Source: Pollenia angustigena
Taxonomy: Eukaryota; Arthropoda; Insecta; Diptera; Polleniidae
Assembly: GCA_930367215.1 (NCBI GenBank)
Contig: OV884057.1
Location: 202,481,621 to 202,545,620, forward strand
Direction: 5' to 3'
DNA length: 64,000 nucleotides
The translations under genes and the position numbers were made by a program. The notes beneath the pieces are model-generated. The model made no database searches and was not told the origin of the DNA. It worked only from the letters and a program-made list of their open reading frames with translations. Of the stretch, positions 54,807 through 64,000 are shown one piece after another; positions within the stretch are counted from its first letter, which is position 1, and each line of letters starts with the position of its first letter.

Positions 54807-55448
54807 CCCATGTTCTGCAACTTTAGTGAGAACTTCTCGCATCGAAAAGATGTGAATCTAAATATTCCACTGTTTCTCGAAAAGTGAGAAAAAAGCGTGC
54901 CTGTAGCTCATGCCGAAAACTATCAAAAGAGATTATGTCGTTACGTTATACATGTCATAATATTCTACTCGAAGCCGATGTGACATTGCAGACGCTGAGA
55001 ACATATCGTTGACGGCGACCAAAATGTAAAGTGCGACTTTAATGTTTGTTGTTTGCAAACGAGCTTTGAAAACACGCATATGTTAACTTAGAAATGTTAT
55101 AAGCAAAATAATTAAACAATAAATAAATGTGCCAAGAACAAAATATTATTATTATTCTTTGTATTTTGCATTTTTAATTGTTTTTGAGTGTTAAACTATT
55201 TCCTCGTCCAATTTTTATTCGTGAGTTTATTTGACAGTTCAAAGCATGAACTTTTCTCACAAAAATGTTACAGACACACTTTTTCTGTTAATTGGTGAGT
55301 AATTTCCTTACGTGACAGTTATTACTCGCCAAAAATGTTACGCAGTTAAGTGAGAAAAACATTTGTTTGTTTTAATTCATGGCATTTTTGTTTCATTTCA
55401 CATATTTCAATCGAAAAGTTTCTCGACGCGAGAGTTACAGAACATGGG
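54807..55448. mobile_element. 642-bp TIR element, CCCATGTTCTGYAACT ends
   Basis: CCCATGTTCTGCAACTTTAG at the left and AGAGTTACAGAACATGGG at the right; pairing continues through TCTCGCRTCGA and TGTGAA. The interior repeats TGAGAAAAA- and GTTACGC-type motifs. No coding frame or clear duplication. Confidence 0.75.
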
Positions 55449-55857
55449 CACATTTTAATTTAATTTCTCATGATTGGTCCGGTCCCTTCAGAATAGACTC
55501 ATATCTTTCTCAAATATTTAATTCTAAAGAAATGATTCCTTTATGAAGAATACATGCTGTCATTTCATGTGTGTCATTTGTGGTCTAGAATTAAACTCGA
55601 ATGTACAGAAACAAAAAATTATGAATAAATTATAATTTTTGTGTTTAAATAGTGTTGTTTGCCACTAGAGTTTTTTTCCGGTATTCTTAGCACGGGTTTT
55701 GTCGGGAATTTAAATTCAAGCTTTCCCGAGAATGGAAATTGAGTTTCCCGGGAATTTTAATTAATACGGACGTGGAGTAGTGATTTGCTGGCTTACTATG
55801 CTTACTATATGTAAAGTTTTTTCGGGCTTAAAACTAGTAGAACCAATTTGTAAAAAT
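55449..55857. other. CCCGGGAA-rich sequence, possible hAT end
   Basis: From 55660 the sequence reads CACTAGAGTTTTTTTCCGGT and repeats TTCCCGGGAAT-like motifs. Similar motifs lie at 57720-58110 (ending ACCCTAAACCCTAGTTG) and 59871-59915. They could be the subterminal parts of an outer, decayed hAT-like element of about 2.5 kb, but no matching 8-bp duplication was found. Confidence 0.35.
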
Positions 55858-55956
55858 CAGGGTTGGTAACCGAAACGAATAATTGGTATTAAACTAGTCG
55901 TTATTTCGGCATCGGTATCGGCATTTTAATTATATCGGTATACTGGTACAGAAACT

Positions 55957-56675
55957 ACACAGAAAGAAAAAACTCGCTTTAGTTTTTTCTTCTTACTTAA
56001 GTACGAGTCGTACTCAAAAATTTGAGTGCGAATAACAATTAAAAGTACTTACAACAATTCAAAATGTGATAAATTTTGAAAGCCAATATGCGTGCACACG
56101 CGTGCATTTGTAAAAGTTTGTTGTATAGAAACAACAACACTTCAAGAAGACAAATTTAGATGATTTTCATATTGAAAGAGTAAAAAAGAAGCAATTATTC
56201 CCATATTCTATTTGTTAAAAATATTTAGTTAAATACAACAAATTTTCAAAGAAAAATATCTACGAAAACCAAATGGGGCATGCTGCTGGTGTGTTATACT
56301 TGAGAACTCTTCTGCAAGCAAAGGGCGGAATACAACAATAGTGAAATAAACATGTGTAACAGATAAGTAAATGATAATATTCTCTTTGGTTCTGTGGGGT
56401 GAGTGTTTAGTTAGGTTAGATTCAACTTAATCTCAATCTCGGATTATTTCAAGTTCGAATCGACATTAAACCATCTTGGAAATTCTTGAATCAGAATTTA
56501 GACTAAATCAACTTTATAAAAATTGAATCAAGCGCATTTTGAGACTGATTCGGGATTAAATATGGATAAGTTAAGTTTTTCGCACTTTACTATCAGTACT
56601 TGAATCAAGCATTCTGTACTTGATTTAAGGAAATCCGTGCTTACCATAGGTACTATTGATTTCTTTTTTCAGTGT
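55957..56675. mobile_element. Nested TIR element, ACACAGAAAGAAAAAA ends
   Basis: ACACAGAAAGAAAAAA at the left and ATTTCTTTTTTCAGTGT at the right. Terminal type as at 13518-14235. The interior carries AAGTACGAGTCGTACTC-type palindromes and several TTGAATC/GATTCAA motifs. No coding frame. Confidence 0.55.
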
Positions 56676-56734
56676 ATTATAACGACCCAGTAAAAATTTG
56701 CTTCAAAAGTGCTTGCTTTTTAATTAAACCCTTT

Positions 56735-57052
56735 TCTTTAGCTTCACTTCGGAAAATCAAATCTTGTAACGTTAATTTAACCGCCTTATAAATGGATGAA
56801 ACTTTGCAGGCATGCATATTCCCGATGACAATACACGAATACATGGGCGTAGCCAGGATAAAATCTAGGGGGGACAAAATTTTTAAAACTTTTTTTTTAG
56901 CTTCACTTCGGAAAATCAAATTTTGTAACGTTAATTTAACCGCCCTATACTCAATGTAAATGGATGAAACTTTGCAGGCATACATATTCCCGATGATAAT
57001 ACACGAATACATGGGCGTAGCCAGGATAAAATCTAGGGGGGGGGGGGGGGGG
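56735..57052. repeat. Tandem 150-bp repeat ending in a 17-G run
   Basis: A block from TAGCTTCACTTCGGAAAATC to CATGGGCGTAGCCAGGATAA occurs twice (56740-56879 and 56900-57035). The second copy ends in GGATAAAATCTA followed by 17 consecutive G (57036-57052); the first ends in AGGGGGGAC. The 111-residue minus-strand frame is only a read-through of both copies. Confidence 0.85.
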
Positions 57053-57635
57053 TGGCAACAATTTTTTTAAATGTTCTTTTTTAAGAAAAGCGTGTCTAAA
57101 AATTTTTTTTTTAAATGTTCTTATTTTTTTATTATTAATTTTTAAAGAAAATCATTTTCATAAATGTATGAAGAAGAGTTGTTGAATTATAAATATGCCA
57201 ATTAAGCAGTGCAATTCGCATTCGTAATTGAAAGAGCGAACAACGTTAACAACATGCCGAGCAAGCATATCAGTAAGCGCTTAAAAAATACGTGTTTTTT
57301 ATGAGGGGCATATATAGTTATATCGGTTTTACAATTTTTTTACCCAAACATGAATGTAAGAAAAACATAGAAGGGATTTAAGCGACTTAGCTGCCACATT
57401 TGTTACATGATGGCAATTATCAAAGTCGCTTTTCTCTAAAATATTGCAAAAATTGCATTTTCTTTGCAAAATTTAATTTTTTTTAAGAAAACGGAAATGC
57501 CAAAAAATGGCAACTGAAAAGAATTTTGCTATCGGTATCAATACCGGTATTAACCTATTTGTTATTGCGGTATAGATTTTAATATTGGTATTAAATTCCA
57601 AACGGTATTAATAACAATATCAGTTTCCAACCTTG

Positions 57636-59000
57636 ATTAAAATAAAAAGATTTTTTTTTGCTTAAAATATTCACCAATTTAATTTTAATTAATACTCGAC
57701 ACCATGTGAATATTAAAAAACCTTAATGAGCGGGATTTTGAAAATCCGGAATCGGGACTTTGGAAGTCCCGTAAAAAAATGCTGAAATTAAAGGAAACGA
57801 GTTTTCCCCTTTGCCATCCCTGTTTCCGACCTAAAAAATTTTCTAAAATGTAATCGGCTTTAGGTAAAATTTCGCATACTCTGAATAGTAACTTTAATTT
57901 TATTGTGTAATCTTTACCACTAGTTTTAATAAAACTTAATAGTTTTTACAAATTTATCTTAAATTCCAGCATGTGTGTTGTAACACTAATGTACGCAAAC
58001 TAACGAAAATGTTTAATTTAAGTTTTTTTTTTGGCTATTTTCGCTTAGAGCACTGAATTTTCGGAATCCCGAGAACTTATGTATACTTCCCTTTTTGGGA
58101 ATAAAATACCCTAAACCCTAGTTGTAACTCATCAATAGAAAAACATTACCATTCATTAGCCCTCCACCTTTATAATTTTATATTTTTAAAGTATCTATGA
58201 ATATACATTTTAGCTGCCAGTTTTAAAAAATAAAAAGTAAACAACTGTATGATTTTATTTAATACATTTGAATATCAAATACTTGTACGTGTATTTAAAC
58301 AAGTTTATAAAAATTGTTTGCATTTTTTTCATTATAACATTTATAATATGTTGTACACGTATAAAATACGTAATTATTAGAGATACATTTTTCTTATAAA
58401 TCTAAAGTTGGAAATGAATTGAAGCATTTAATAATAAATTTTAAGAAATTTGTATTTCCAATTAGTCTAACAGCCTGTTTATCGATTTCGAACAAAAACT
58501 TCTTTCTGTTAACATCAATGTAATACAAAATCAATATCTAATAATAATTTGTAGTCTACTAAAATAAATATTATTTTTCGGGGACAGACTAAAATAGTTA
58601 AAACAAAAAAAGAAAAAATTGTTTATAAAGTAAATAATGAAATCCATTTCAACTAAGAAATTTCTATAAGTGTGAAACCACCTTTTCGAACCCATTTAAA
58701 CTAGCAAAATGCATTTACAACTAGTTTAAACCAGACTAAACACGTTTGCAGCAGGCATTTTTCAGACCCTCAAGATTCTAGAGAAAAACTGAAAACAGAA
58801 TTAACAATGAACTTATTGCGTTTTATCATCAATTAACACATTTGGACGAAAAACATTAAGTGATAAAAATGTTTTTTTGCCAAACGCCCAGCATCATTTG
58901 CACTTGATTATCGGCTCACATATTAAATATTTATCCCCGTATTCATAAACGATTGCAAAATTTAACAAACATTTATAAAGGAACAAAATTTATTTTGGAG
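57636..59000. other. No gene; CCCGGGA-type motifs at 57.7 and 58.1 kb
   Basis: Apart from the motifs discussed under 55449-55857 the stretch is AT-rich without paired repeats or exon-like frames. Confidence 0.4.
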
Positions 59001-59201
59001 AGCGTTTAAAAAACTGCAGTCAAAGTAGAAAAACTGCCATTTCTTCATTTGTCATTGGCAAAAAAAAAATTTTTGCTTCTACTTCTTATTCATTAAATGA
59101 AAACAGTCGCTGTCAAACCAACTCAAAAAGCGAAACGTTGTATACAAATTTTCATTTTTTGTTCGACAGTTTTTGGTTTCGACTGCAGTTTTTTAAACGC
59201 T
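59001..59201. mobile_element. 201-bp inverted-repeat element, AGCGTTTAAAAAACTGCAGT
   Basis: A 21-bp perfect inverted repeat, AGCGTTTAAAAAACTGCAGT plus C at 59001-59021, is mirrored at 59181-59201. The preceding CCCGTATTCATAAACG (58938) may be the remnant of a longer outer end. Confidence 0.65.
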
Positions 59202-60813
59202 GCACACTATGGTAAATCACAAATCTAGGTGGACAAAATTAAAAAAAAAAAATGTCTTCCTTCTGATCATTTAGTGAGCTTCTCAATATAATAGGAAACT
59301 GTAATTCATGTTTTGTTTTTGTTTCTTTTAGCTTTGATTAGGATAAATAAGCTTTGAAGTCAGTTGTTATCACCACGTACATTCAGATTTCAAAGGGAAG
59401 CGTATTTTTTGTGTGACTTCGGTTTATGATTAAAAAGGCTACAGTGATTTTATTGTCATAATTTTTTTTTTTTTTATTATGACAAAGCTTTATTTCAAGG
59501 AAATATATTACAATATTCATCCATTTAGTTACATTGTAAGTATTAAACAATTTTGTGCAAAAAATAAAATATTTCCTTTTTTCAAGTAGAGTTAAAGCTG
59601 TTTATTACGCATAATTCCGGCGTAAAACTATATTTGGGTTAATCATTTAAGTGTTCACTTTAAGATAAATCAAAAACATCTTGCGCGTTTTTGCGACCGC
59701 CATACATTTTTTTTCACTTCTCCAGTATGACCTCCACTCTTTCGCGAAAGGAAATTTTTGAAGATTGTGTAAAAACTCCCAAAATACATCGGAAAGACGA
59801 ATTTTTGGCGTTAATAATGGTAAGATATGTACTTCAAGATATACTAGAAGTAGAGTTTTTTTTCCCGGGATAGCGGGAATTTTTTTTAAATTTCCCGGAA
59901 TCCCGGGATCCCGCCCCATATTTATTTATGTATGTATTTGATCTCATTTTTTATTTAATTCAGGAGTGAGAAGTGAACCTAACGCGATAAATTAATTTTG
60001 TCCAGTTAGATTTGCAATCTACCACACTGTGCGCTGGTTTTGTAAGCCTTTATTTAATTAAAAATATTTTTATGAATACGGCAGTAAATATTTAACTTAA
60101 AAAAAACCACAAGGACTTTCGTATCGAGTACTAGTAGTTTTTAAAACAATAAAAGCAATGAATACATTTTAAATAACACAACATTTTGTAAAACGACATT
60201 ACTACTGTTACCAAATCTCTAATGACTTTGATTTAATGCCGTTACCGTCTGCATTGTGTTTATGTTGTGCTGACAGATAGAGAAGCAATAATTTTTAAAT
60301 ATTTGTTACCTGTCTGGCTAACCGGTCATAAACAGTTTTTACTGTAAATTATAAATTATTTGTTTGTTGACATAAATAGATTTTCTTAAAGATTTTAGAA
60401 AAACAAAACAAACTTACTACATATCAGGTTTAAATATGTGCGTAGTATGTTATGATTTTATTTGGGATTTCCTTTATTGCTGTGCATAAAATAATATGTT
60501 TACAAAAATATGTTCAAAATAATGAAATTATGAATGATGTTTTCTTTCTACAGAAAAATAATACCCAAAAAGGTGTATTCTTCAACAGACATGAAGCGCT
60601 TTACATTAACACTAATATGATGTTAGTATTAAACTGCGTCTTCTACTGATTTAATATCAAATATTTTTGTGTCTGCAAACGTCATATTTCATAGCAGATA
60701 GAATTATATTACATGTGGACTTGAATATTAGTGTTATTGCAATATTATACCAAATATCATAATACATATTATTTTCACAACTTATCCATATTAATAAAAC
60801 CATATTATGATAT
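59202..60813. other. No certain gene
   Basis: The 90-residue minus-strand frame at 59647-59919 partly comes from a CCCGGGATCCCG-rich repeat piece (59871-59915), and its remainder (PKIRLSDVFWEFLHNLQKFP) is not recognised. Long T- and A-runs lie at 59460-59480 and 59240-59250. Confidence 0.35.
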
Positions 60814-60949
60814 CGCACACCTAGTTCAAAAGTGACTCAACTTAAAACACTTTTGTGTTGCTTCCAGAATATCACAAAATTGCATGACATTTTTCTGGTC
60901 ATATGAAGCCAAGTTGGAAGAAATTTTACCGCAATATCTATATCTGCTA

Positions 60950-61360
60950 CAGTTTTAGGCGTATTGAATTAATTTACCAGAGTGGACTTTATATGGAGCC
61001 TATAGTTAATTATGGGCCGATCATCACGAAATTTATTAGTGTGATTTCTAGTCCTTTAAAACTGTGAACTCTTATTCTGATAGCATTATTAATAACGGTT
61101 TTAGGCGTACTTAACTGTTTTCCGGGAGTAGGGTATATATGGGGCCTAGGGTAAATCATGGATAGATCTTCACTAAATTTCACAGTGTCATTTCTAGTCC
61201 TATTAAACTGTGACGTACCGTATTTTGTAATGATATCATTATTTATTACGGTTTTAGGCGTATTAAACTGTTTTCCGGGAGCAGGGTTTATATGGGGCTT
61301 AGGGTAAATTATAGACGGATCTTTATGAAATCTTACAGCGTGATTTCCAGACTAATAAAA
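60950..61360 (+). repeat. 150-170 bp degenerate tandem repeat, about 2.7 copies
   Basis: The order GGTTTTAGGCGTATTAAACT, TTTTCCGGGAG, TTTATATGGGGC, AGGGTAAATTAT, ACAGYGTGATTTC repeats three times (first copy starts near 60953, then 61097 and 61248). This block leads into the GGACGGACAT repeat downstream. Confidence 0.75.
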
Positions 61361-61574
61361 CGAATTTTTCCAAAATCGTATATCATTCAGTGCATTGTTC
61401 CACCATTTATTTTAGTTTTTGTAACAAAATTACCAATTTTTTAAGGTAGTGGTTCCACATTTTAATTCATAGCTCTCGATTTTGCTGGATTTAAATACCA
61501 AACTGCTCAGGATAACTACAAGCAATTTGACACCAAGCTTTTACATTTCTTTTGAGTTTTTCGAAAGTGAGCGT

Positions 61575-61740
61575 GTTTTCAACAGACGGACAGACAGACG
61601 GACATGGCTAAATCGACTTAGCATAACTCAAGGAGCCAGAATATATATACTTTATGGGGTCTGAGATGATTTATAAAAAAGTTTCACACGGAATAACAAA
61701 CTAAGTATGCCACAACTAATTGTGATGGAGGGTATAAAAA
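61575..61740 (+). repeat. Dispersed fly repeat with GGACAGACAGACGGACAT tract
   Basis: ACGGACAGACAGACGGACAT, GGCTAAATCGACTTAGCATA, ATATATACTTTATGGGGTCT and GATGGAGGGTATAAAAA follow the typical order of a repeat common in higher flies. Confidence 0.6.
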
Positions 61741-62228
61741 TAGTTAAAAACAAATCTTTGGACCATTCAGTAGAAAATCTGGAAAGTTTTTTTTTTATTT
61801 TTAAATTTTTATACACTAGATAATAAAAAATTTCTAGTTGTGTCACTTTTGACGATGTATTATTTGCACAAGTTATCGAATTATTTTTAGTTATGTCACT
61901 TAAGCTGAATTCTTTTCAAGTGTTGATACTTTTGTCAAATTCTAAACAGACAAAAGTCAAATTAATACAATCTCCAGCAAAGATTTATTTTATTAAAAGT
62001 GTCACAATTCGAATCAAGACTATTTGGATACTTTTATGAATTGTAACTTTATACCAATTGAAACATACAGAACGACATAACAGTTTGTAAGAAACAGTTA
62101 ACAATAGCAAAATACACTGATATTTTTTTTAATAGATAAACAAGTGTATTGTGCATAGTTTAAACTTTAAACATATAAACCAGCGAAATGAAAATTATGG
62201 GTTGAGTCGCTTTTGAACTAGGTGTGCG

Positions 62229-63169
62229 ATATGAACTGTGGAAATAGCCATAAACATACATACATACATATAAAACAACAATAAGAAACTATCATTAAAA
62301 TGTACAATTTATTATAAAAAGGGCAAATCTTGTAAAAAGAATATAAAAAAAAAAATAAAATAAATATTATACGATTAACATAAATACGTGTTCTCCTAAT
62401 CAAATTTTTAGATAAAATGAAGATATAAATTCTCTTATTCGGACGACGTTATCTCAGATTTAATCGCCCTTGTAGACTCGGTGTTAAATATAGACTCATT
62501 ATGTTAAAGTTTTCCTAATGTTTTAACACGGTTGTTAAAATCGCTAGATCGGCCTAAAAATAACAAAATGGCCATTCATTTTAAACAACAGCAGCCAACG
62601 CGGTCAAAACCGAATTTTCCAATTGCAAGGCCTAGACATTGCGCTATTTGGGTTGGCTTCATACATTTTGTACGAGCATGAGAGTTTTTGACAGATAGAA
62701 AACTCTTGACGCTCTGATTTAGGATGGACTGTAAAGAAGAATTTTGGAAATGAAGACGTTTCTTAAAAAATTTTAAAGAAATAAAACGCTTCATTTATTT
62801 CAATCTACTAAATATATTCACTATATTTTAAAAGAATTGAATCAAATGCTTATCAAATTTAATAATAGTTTGTGTTAAATAGAAAAACTTTTTAATAGCT
62901 TAAACAATTTAATTATAACATTTTAATTGAATTAAAACTTAAATGCATGGAGCGGTGTTTTACACATTAATTAAATTTTAATTAAGCTAATGTAATTAGC
63001 AATTAAATGCAAAATTTAACTTGATATTGATACAATTATCGTAAGTTTTTATTTAAGAAATTATCGACAAAATTTTAAAAATTTATTCGTGATGTTACTA
63101 TTAGACAGTTAAATATTTAAAAAAATATTGCAATAAACAAATTGAAATAAAATTTAAGTTTCTGACAAG
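62229..63169. other. No gene recognised
   Basis: AT-rich sequence with a short (ACAT)n run near 62259. The 61-72 residue frames here have no motif. Confidence 0.4.
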
Positions 63170-63275
63170 TGTTTTATAGGAAATTCATGTTATTGATAAA
63201 TTTTCTATAGACAACTCATGAAAATTTAAAGTTTGTTATAAATATATTGATAAATTTTTTATAGAGAATTGCCCT
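63170..63275. repeat. Short CTATAGA/TTGATAAATTTT array fragment
   Basis: GATAAATTTTCTATAGACAA and TTGATAAATTTTTTATAGAG belong to the motif family of the arrays at 17.9 and 32.1 kb. Confidence 0.5.
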
Positions 63276-63291
63276 ATAAAATAACTACATA

Positions 63292-63920
63292 GCTGACCCG
63301 GCAAACGTTGTTCTGCCAAACAAATTATCTGTAACTGGTAGTGTATTTGAAGTGTGTGGGGATTGGAACTTGTAACGATTTTTTAATGGATTAAAAGTTT
63401 GAAAAGAGTTAATGGTAATCATTAGTAAAAATCCCCTTCTACCATCACTGATAGTACCAATATAGTTACTTCTGTTATTATCTCAGTATTAAATACCCGG
63501 TTACTTTATTATTTAGTATACCCATCTTTAAATAATGCTGCTTCACCCACTTCCTTTTTGGCAAAAGACTTCTAAGGTGAAAAGTCGAAATTAATACTAA
63601 TAAGGAAAACAACTTAAAACTTAATTTCTTACACAGTAAACTTTATATTTCTTTCTTCATCAAGTACTATACGTTGCTAATTCTGCATTTGTTATATGCA
63701 TATGTAGAAAAGAAAAAGTGGGTAAGTTGTGAACAGAAAGAGTTTGAAAATTATCACCACAATGACAGCTAGAGGAATGTACCGCTGAAGACGATGACCG
63801 CCGATAACAAAAACGAAAAACACCAACCATTTATTTTTCAATGTATTTCATATACGTAACAGACATATGCTTTGTTTGATCACTTAAGAGTTAATTGTAA
63901 ATTAAAAAAAGTAATAATAC
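63292..63920 (+). repeat. Head of the GCTGACCCGRCARACGTTGT repeat, then unassigned
   Basis: TAGCTGACCCGGCAAACGTT, GTTCTGCC matches the head of 25484-26407. How far the repeat extends is unclear, and no tail was seen before the window end. Confidence 0.5.
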
Positions 63921-64000
63921 GAGGTTACGTGACAGTTGTAGATAGTGATGGGCTGCTTATATTTTAAATGCAATGCGGGTAAAATCACTCTTTTGTTTGG
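63920..64000 (-). mobile_element. Partial third copy of the 755-bp MITE, running off the window
   Basis: On the minus strand, TTTTACCCGCATTGCATTTA, AGCAGCCCATCACTATCTAC and TGTCACGTAAC match the 13150-13220 and 44290-44360 parts of the PIF/Harbinger-like MITE. The rest lies beyond the window. Confidence 0.65.

Larger units (their letters stand above)
55858..57635. mobile_element. 1.8-kb hAT-like element, CAGGGTTGGTAACCG ends
   Basis: CAGGGTTGGTAACCGA at the left and CAGTTTCCAACCTTG at the right. Subterminal ACCGGTATT/AATACCGTT motifs recur at both ends. Flanks GTAAAAAT and ATTAAAAT agree in 6 of 8 bases, as expected for an old hAT duplication. It contains the elements at 55957 and 56735. No transposase. 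Confidence 0.65.
60814..62228. mobile_element. 1.4-kb TIR element, CGCACACCTAGTTCAAAAG ends, ATAT duplication
   Basis: CGCACACCTAGTTCAAAAGT and the reverse of CGCACACCTAGTTCAAAAGC, with continued pairing through GACTCAAC. ATAT stands outside both ends (60810-60813, 62229-62232). TGTCACTTTTGA-type motifs recur inside. It contains the tandem block at 60950-61360 and the dispersed repeat at 61575-61740. No transposase. Confidence 0.75.

Noticed and set aside
56677..57012. A 111-resid internally repeated minus-strand frame
   Set aside because: It is produced by two tandem copies of a 150-bp non-coding repeat staying in phase.
55664..58128. An outer hAT-like element bounded by CTAGAGTTT and AAACCCTAG
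   Set aside because: The ends match only over a few bases and the 8-bp flanks agree in about five positions, which is not enough to call it.
59647..59919. A 90-residue minus-strand frame
   Set aside because: Its start lies in a CCCGGGATCCCG-rich repeat and no motif was recognised. It is kept only as a note on the interval.

Overview
The window is AT-rich, gene-poor DNA from an insect, most likely a calyptrate (cyclorrhaphan) fly such as a blow fly. The evidence is indirect: many degenerate Tc1/mariner transposases of the DD41D type, tRNA-derived SINEs, long degenerate arrays built on TTTTCTATAGAAAA and TATCGATA motifs, and dispersed GGACGGACGGACAT repeats of the kind seen in higher flies. 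It reads as intergenic or intronic sequence. No complete host gene, tRNA, rRNA or CRISPR array is visible. Two short candidate host exons are proposed from splice signals and hydrophobic reading frames: 11342-11405 (minus, signal-peptide-like first exon) and 16529-16618 (plus, 30-codon transmembrane-like exon). Both are hypotheses.

0-13 kb: a broken mariner at the left edge; a 2.4-kb hAT-like element (862-3274, exact 8-bp target duplication) with nested elements; several small hairpin MITEs; and two inverted copies (6.8 and 9.8 kb) of an element that keeps a start codon and a 5' splice site. 12.6-15.6 kb: a MITE with TAA duplication, a LINE reverse-transcriptase remnant and another mariner. 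17.9-19.2 kb: a TATCGATA-rich array. 19.7-27.5 kb: nested TIR elements, a mariner flanked by inverted copies of another repeat, a second mariner family and TWA-duplicating MITEs. 29-34 kb: two hAT-like elements, a second TATCGATA/CTATAG array and a fold-back element with nested insertions. 35-40 kb: a hAT-like element carrying a deleted mariner, then a mariner relic broken up by a SINE and by a copy of the 470-bp repeat.

The most striking region is 40.8-51.8 kb. About ten copies of a 470-bp unit are arranged as an inverted (palindromic) tandem array centred near 42.6 kb. The right arm is interrupted by one MITE and by two unrelated hAT-like elements that used the same 8-bp target, CTTACAAC, at the same place in two different units; the second hAT carries two further nested elements. 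Single diverged copies of the unit lie at 4.5, 5.5, 13.8, 26.6, 36.9 and 39.6 kb, so the unit is both tandem and dispersed. 52-64 kb is a mosaic of further TIR elements, including a MITE family with a constant TT duplication.

Almost everything recognisable is non-autonomous or dead, and no intact transposase was found. The value of the window is the record of insertion order, target choice and array rearrangement. All calls come from reading the sequence; boundaries without a stated target-site duplication are approximate.
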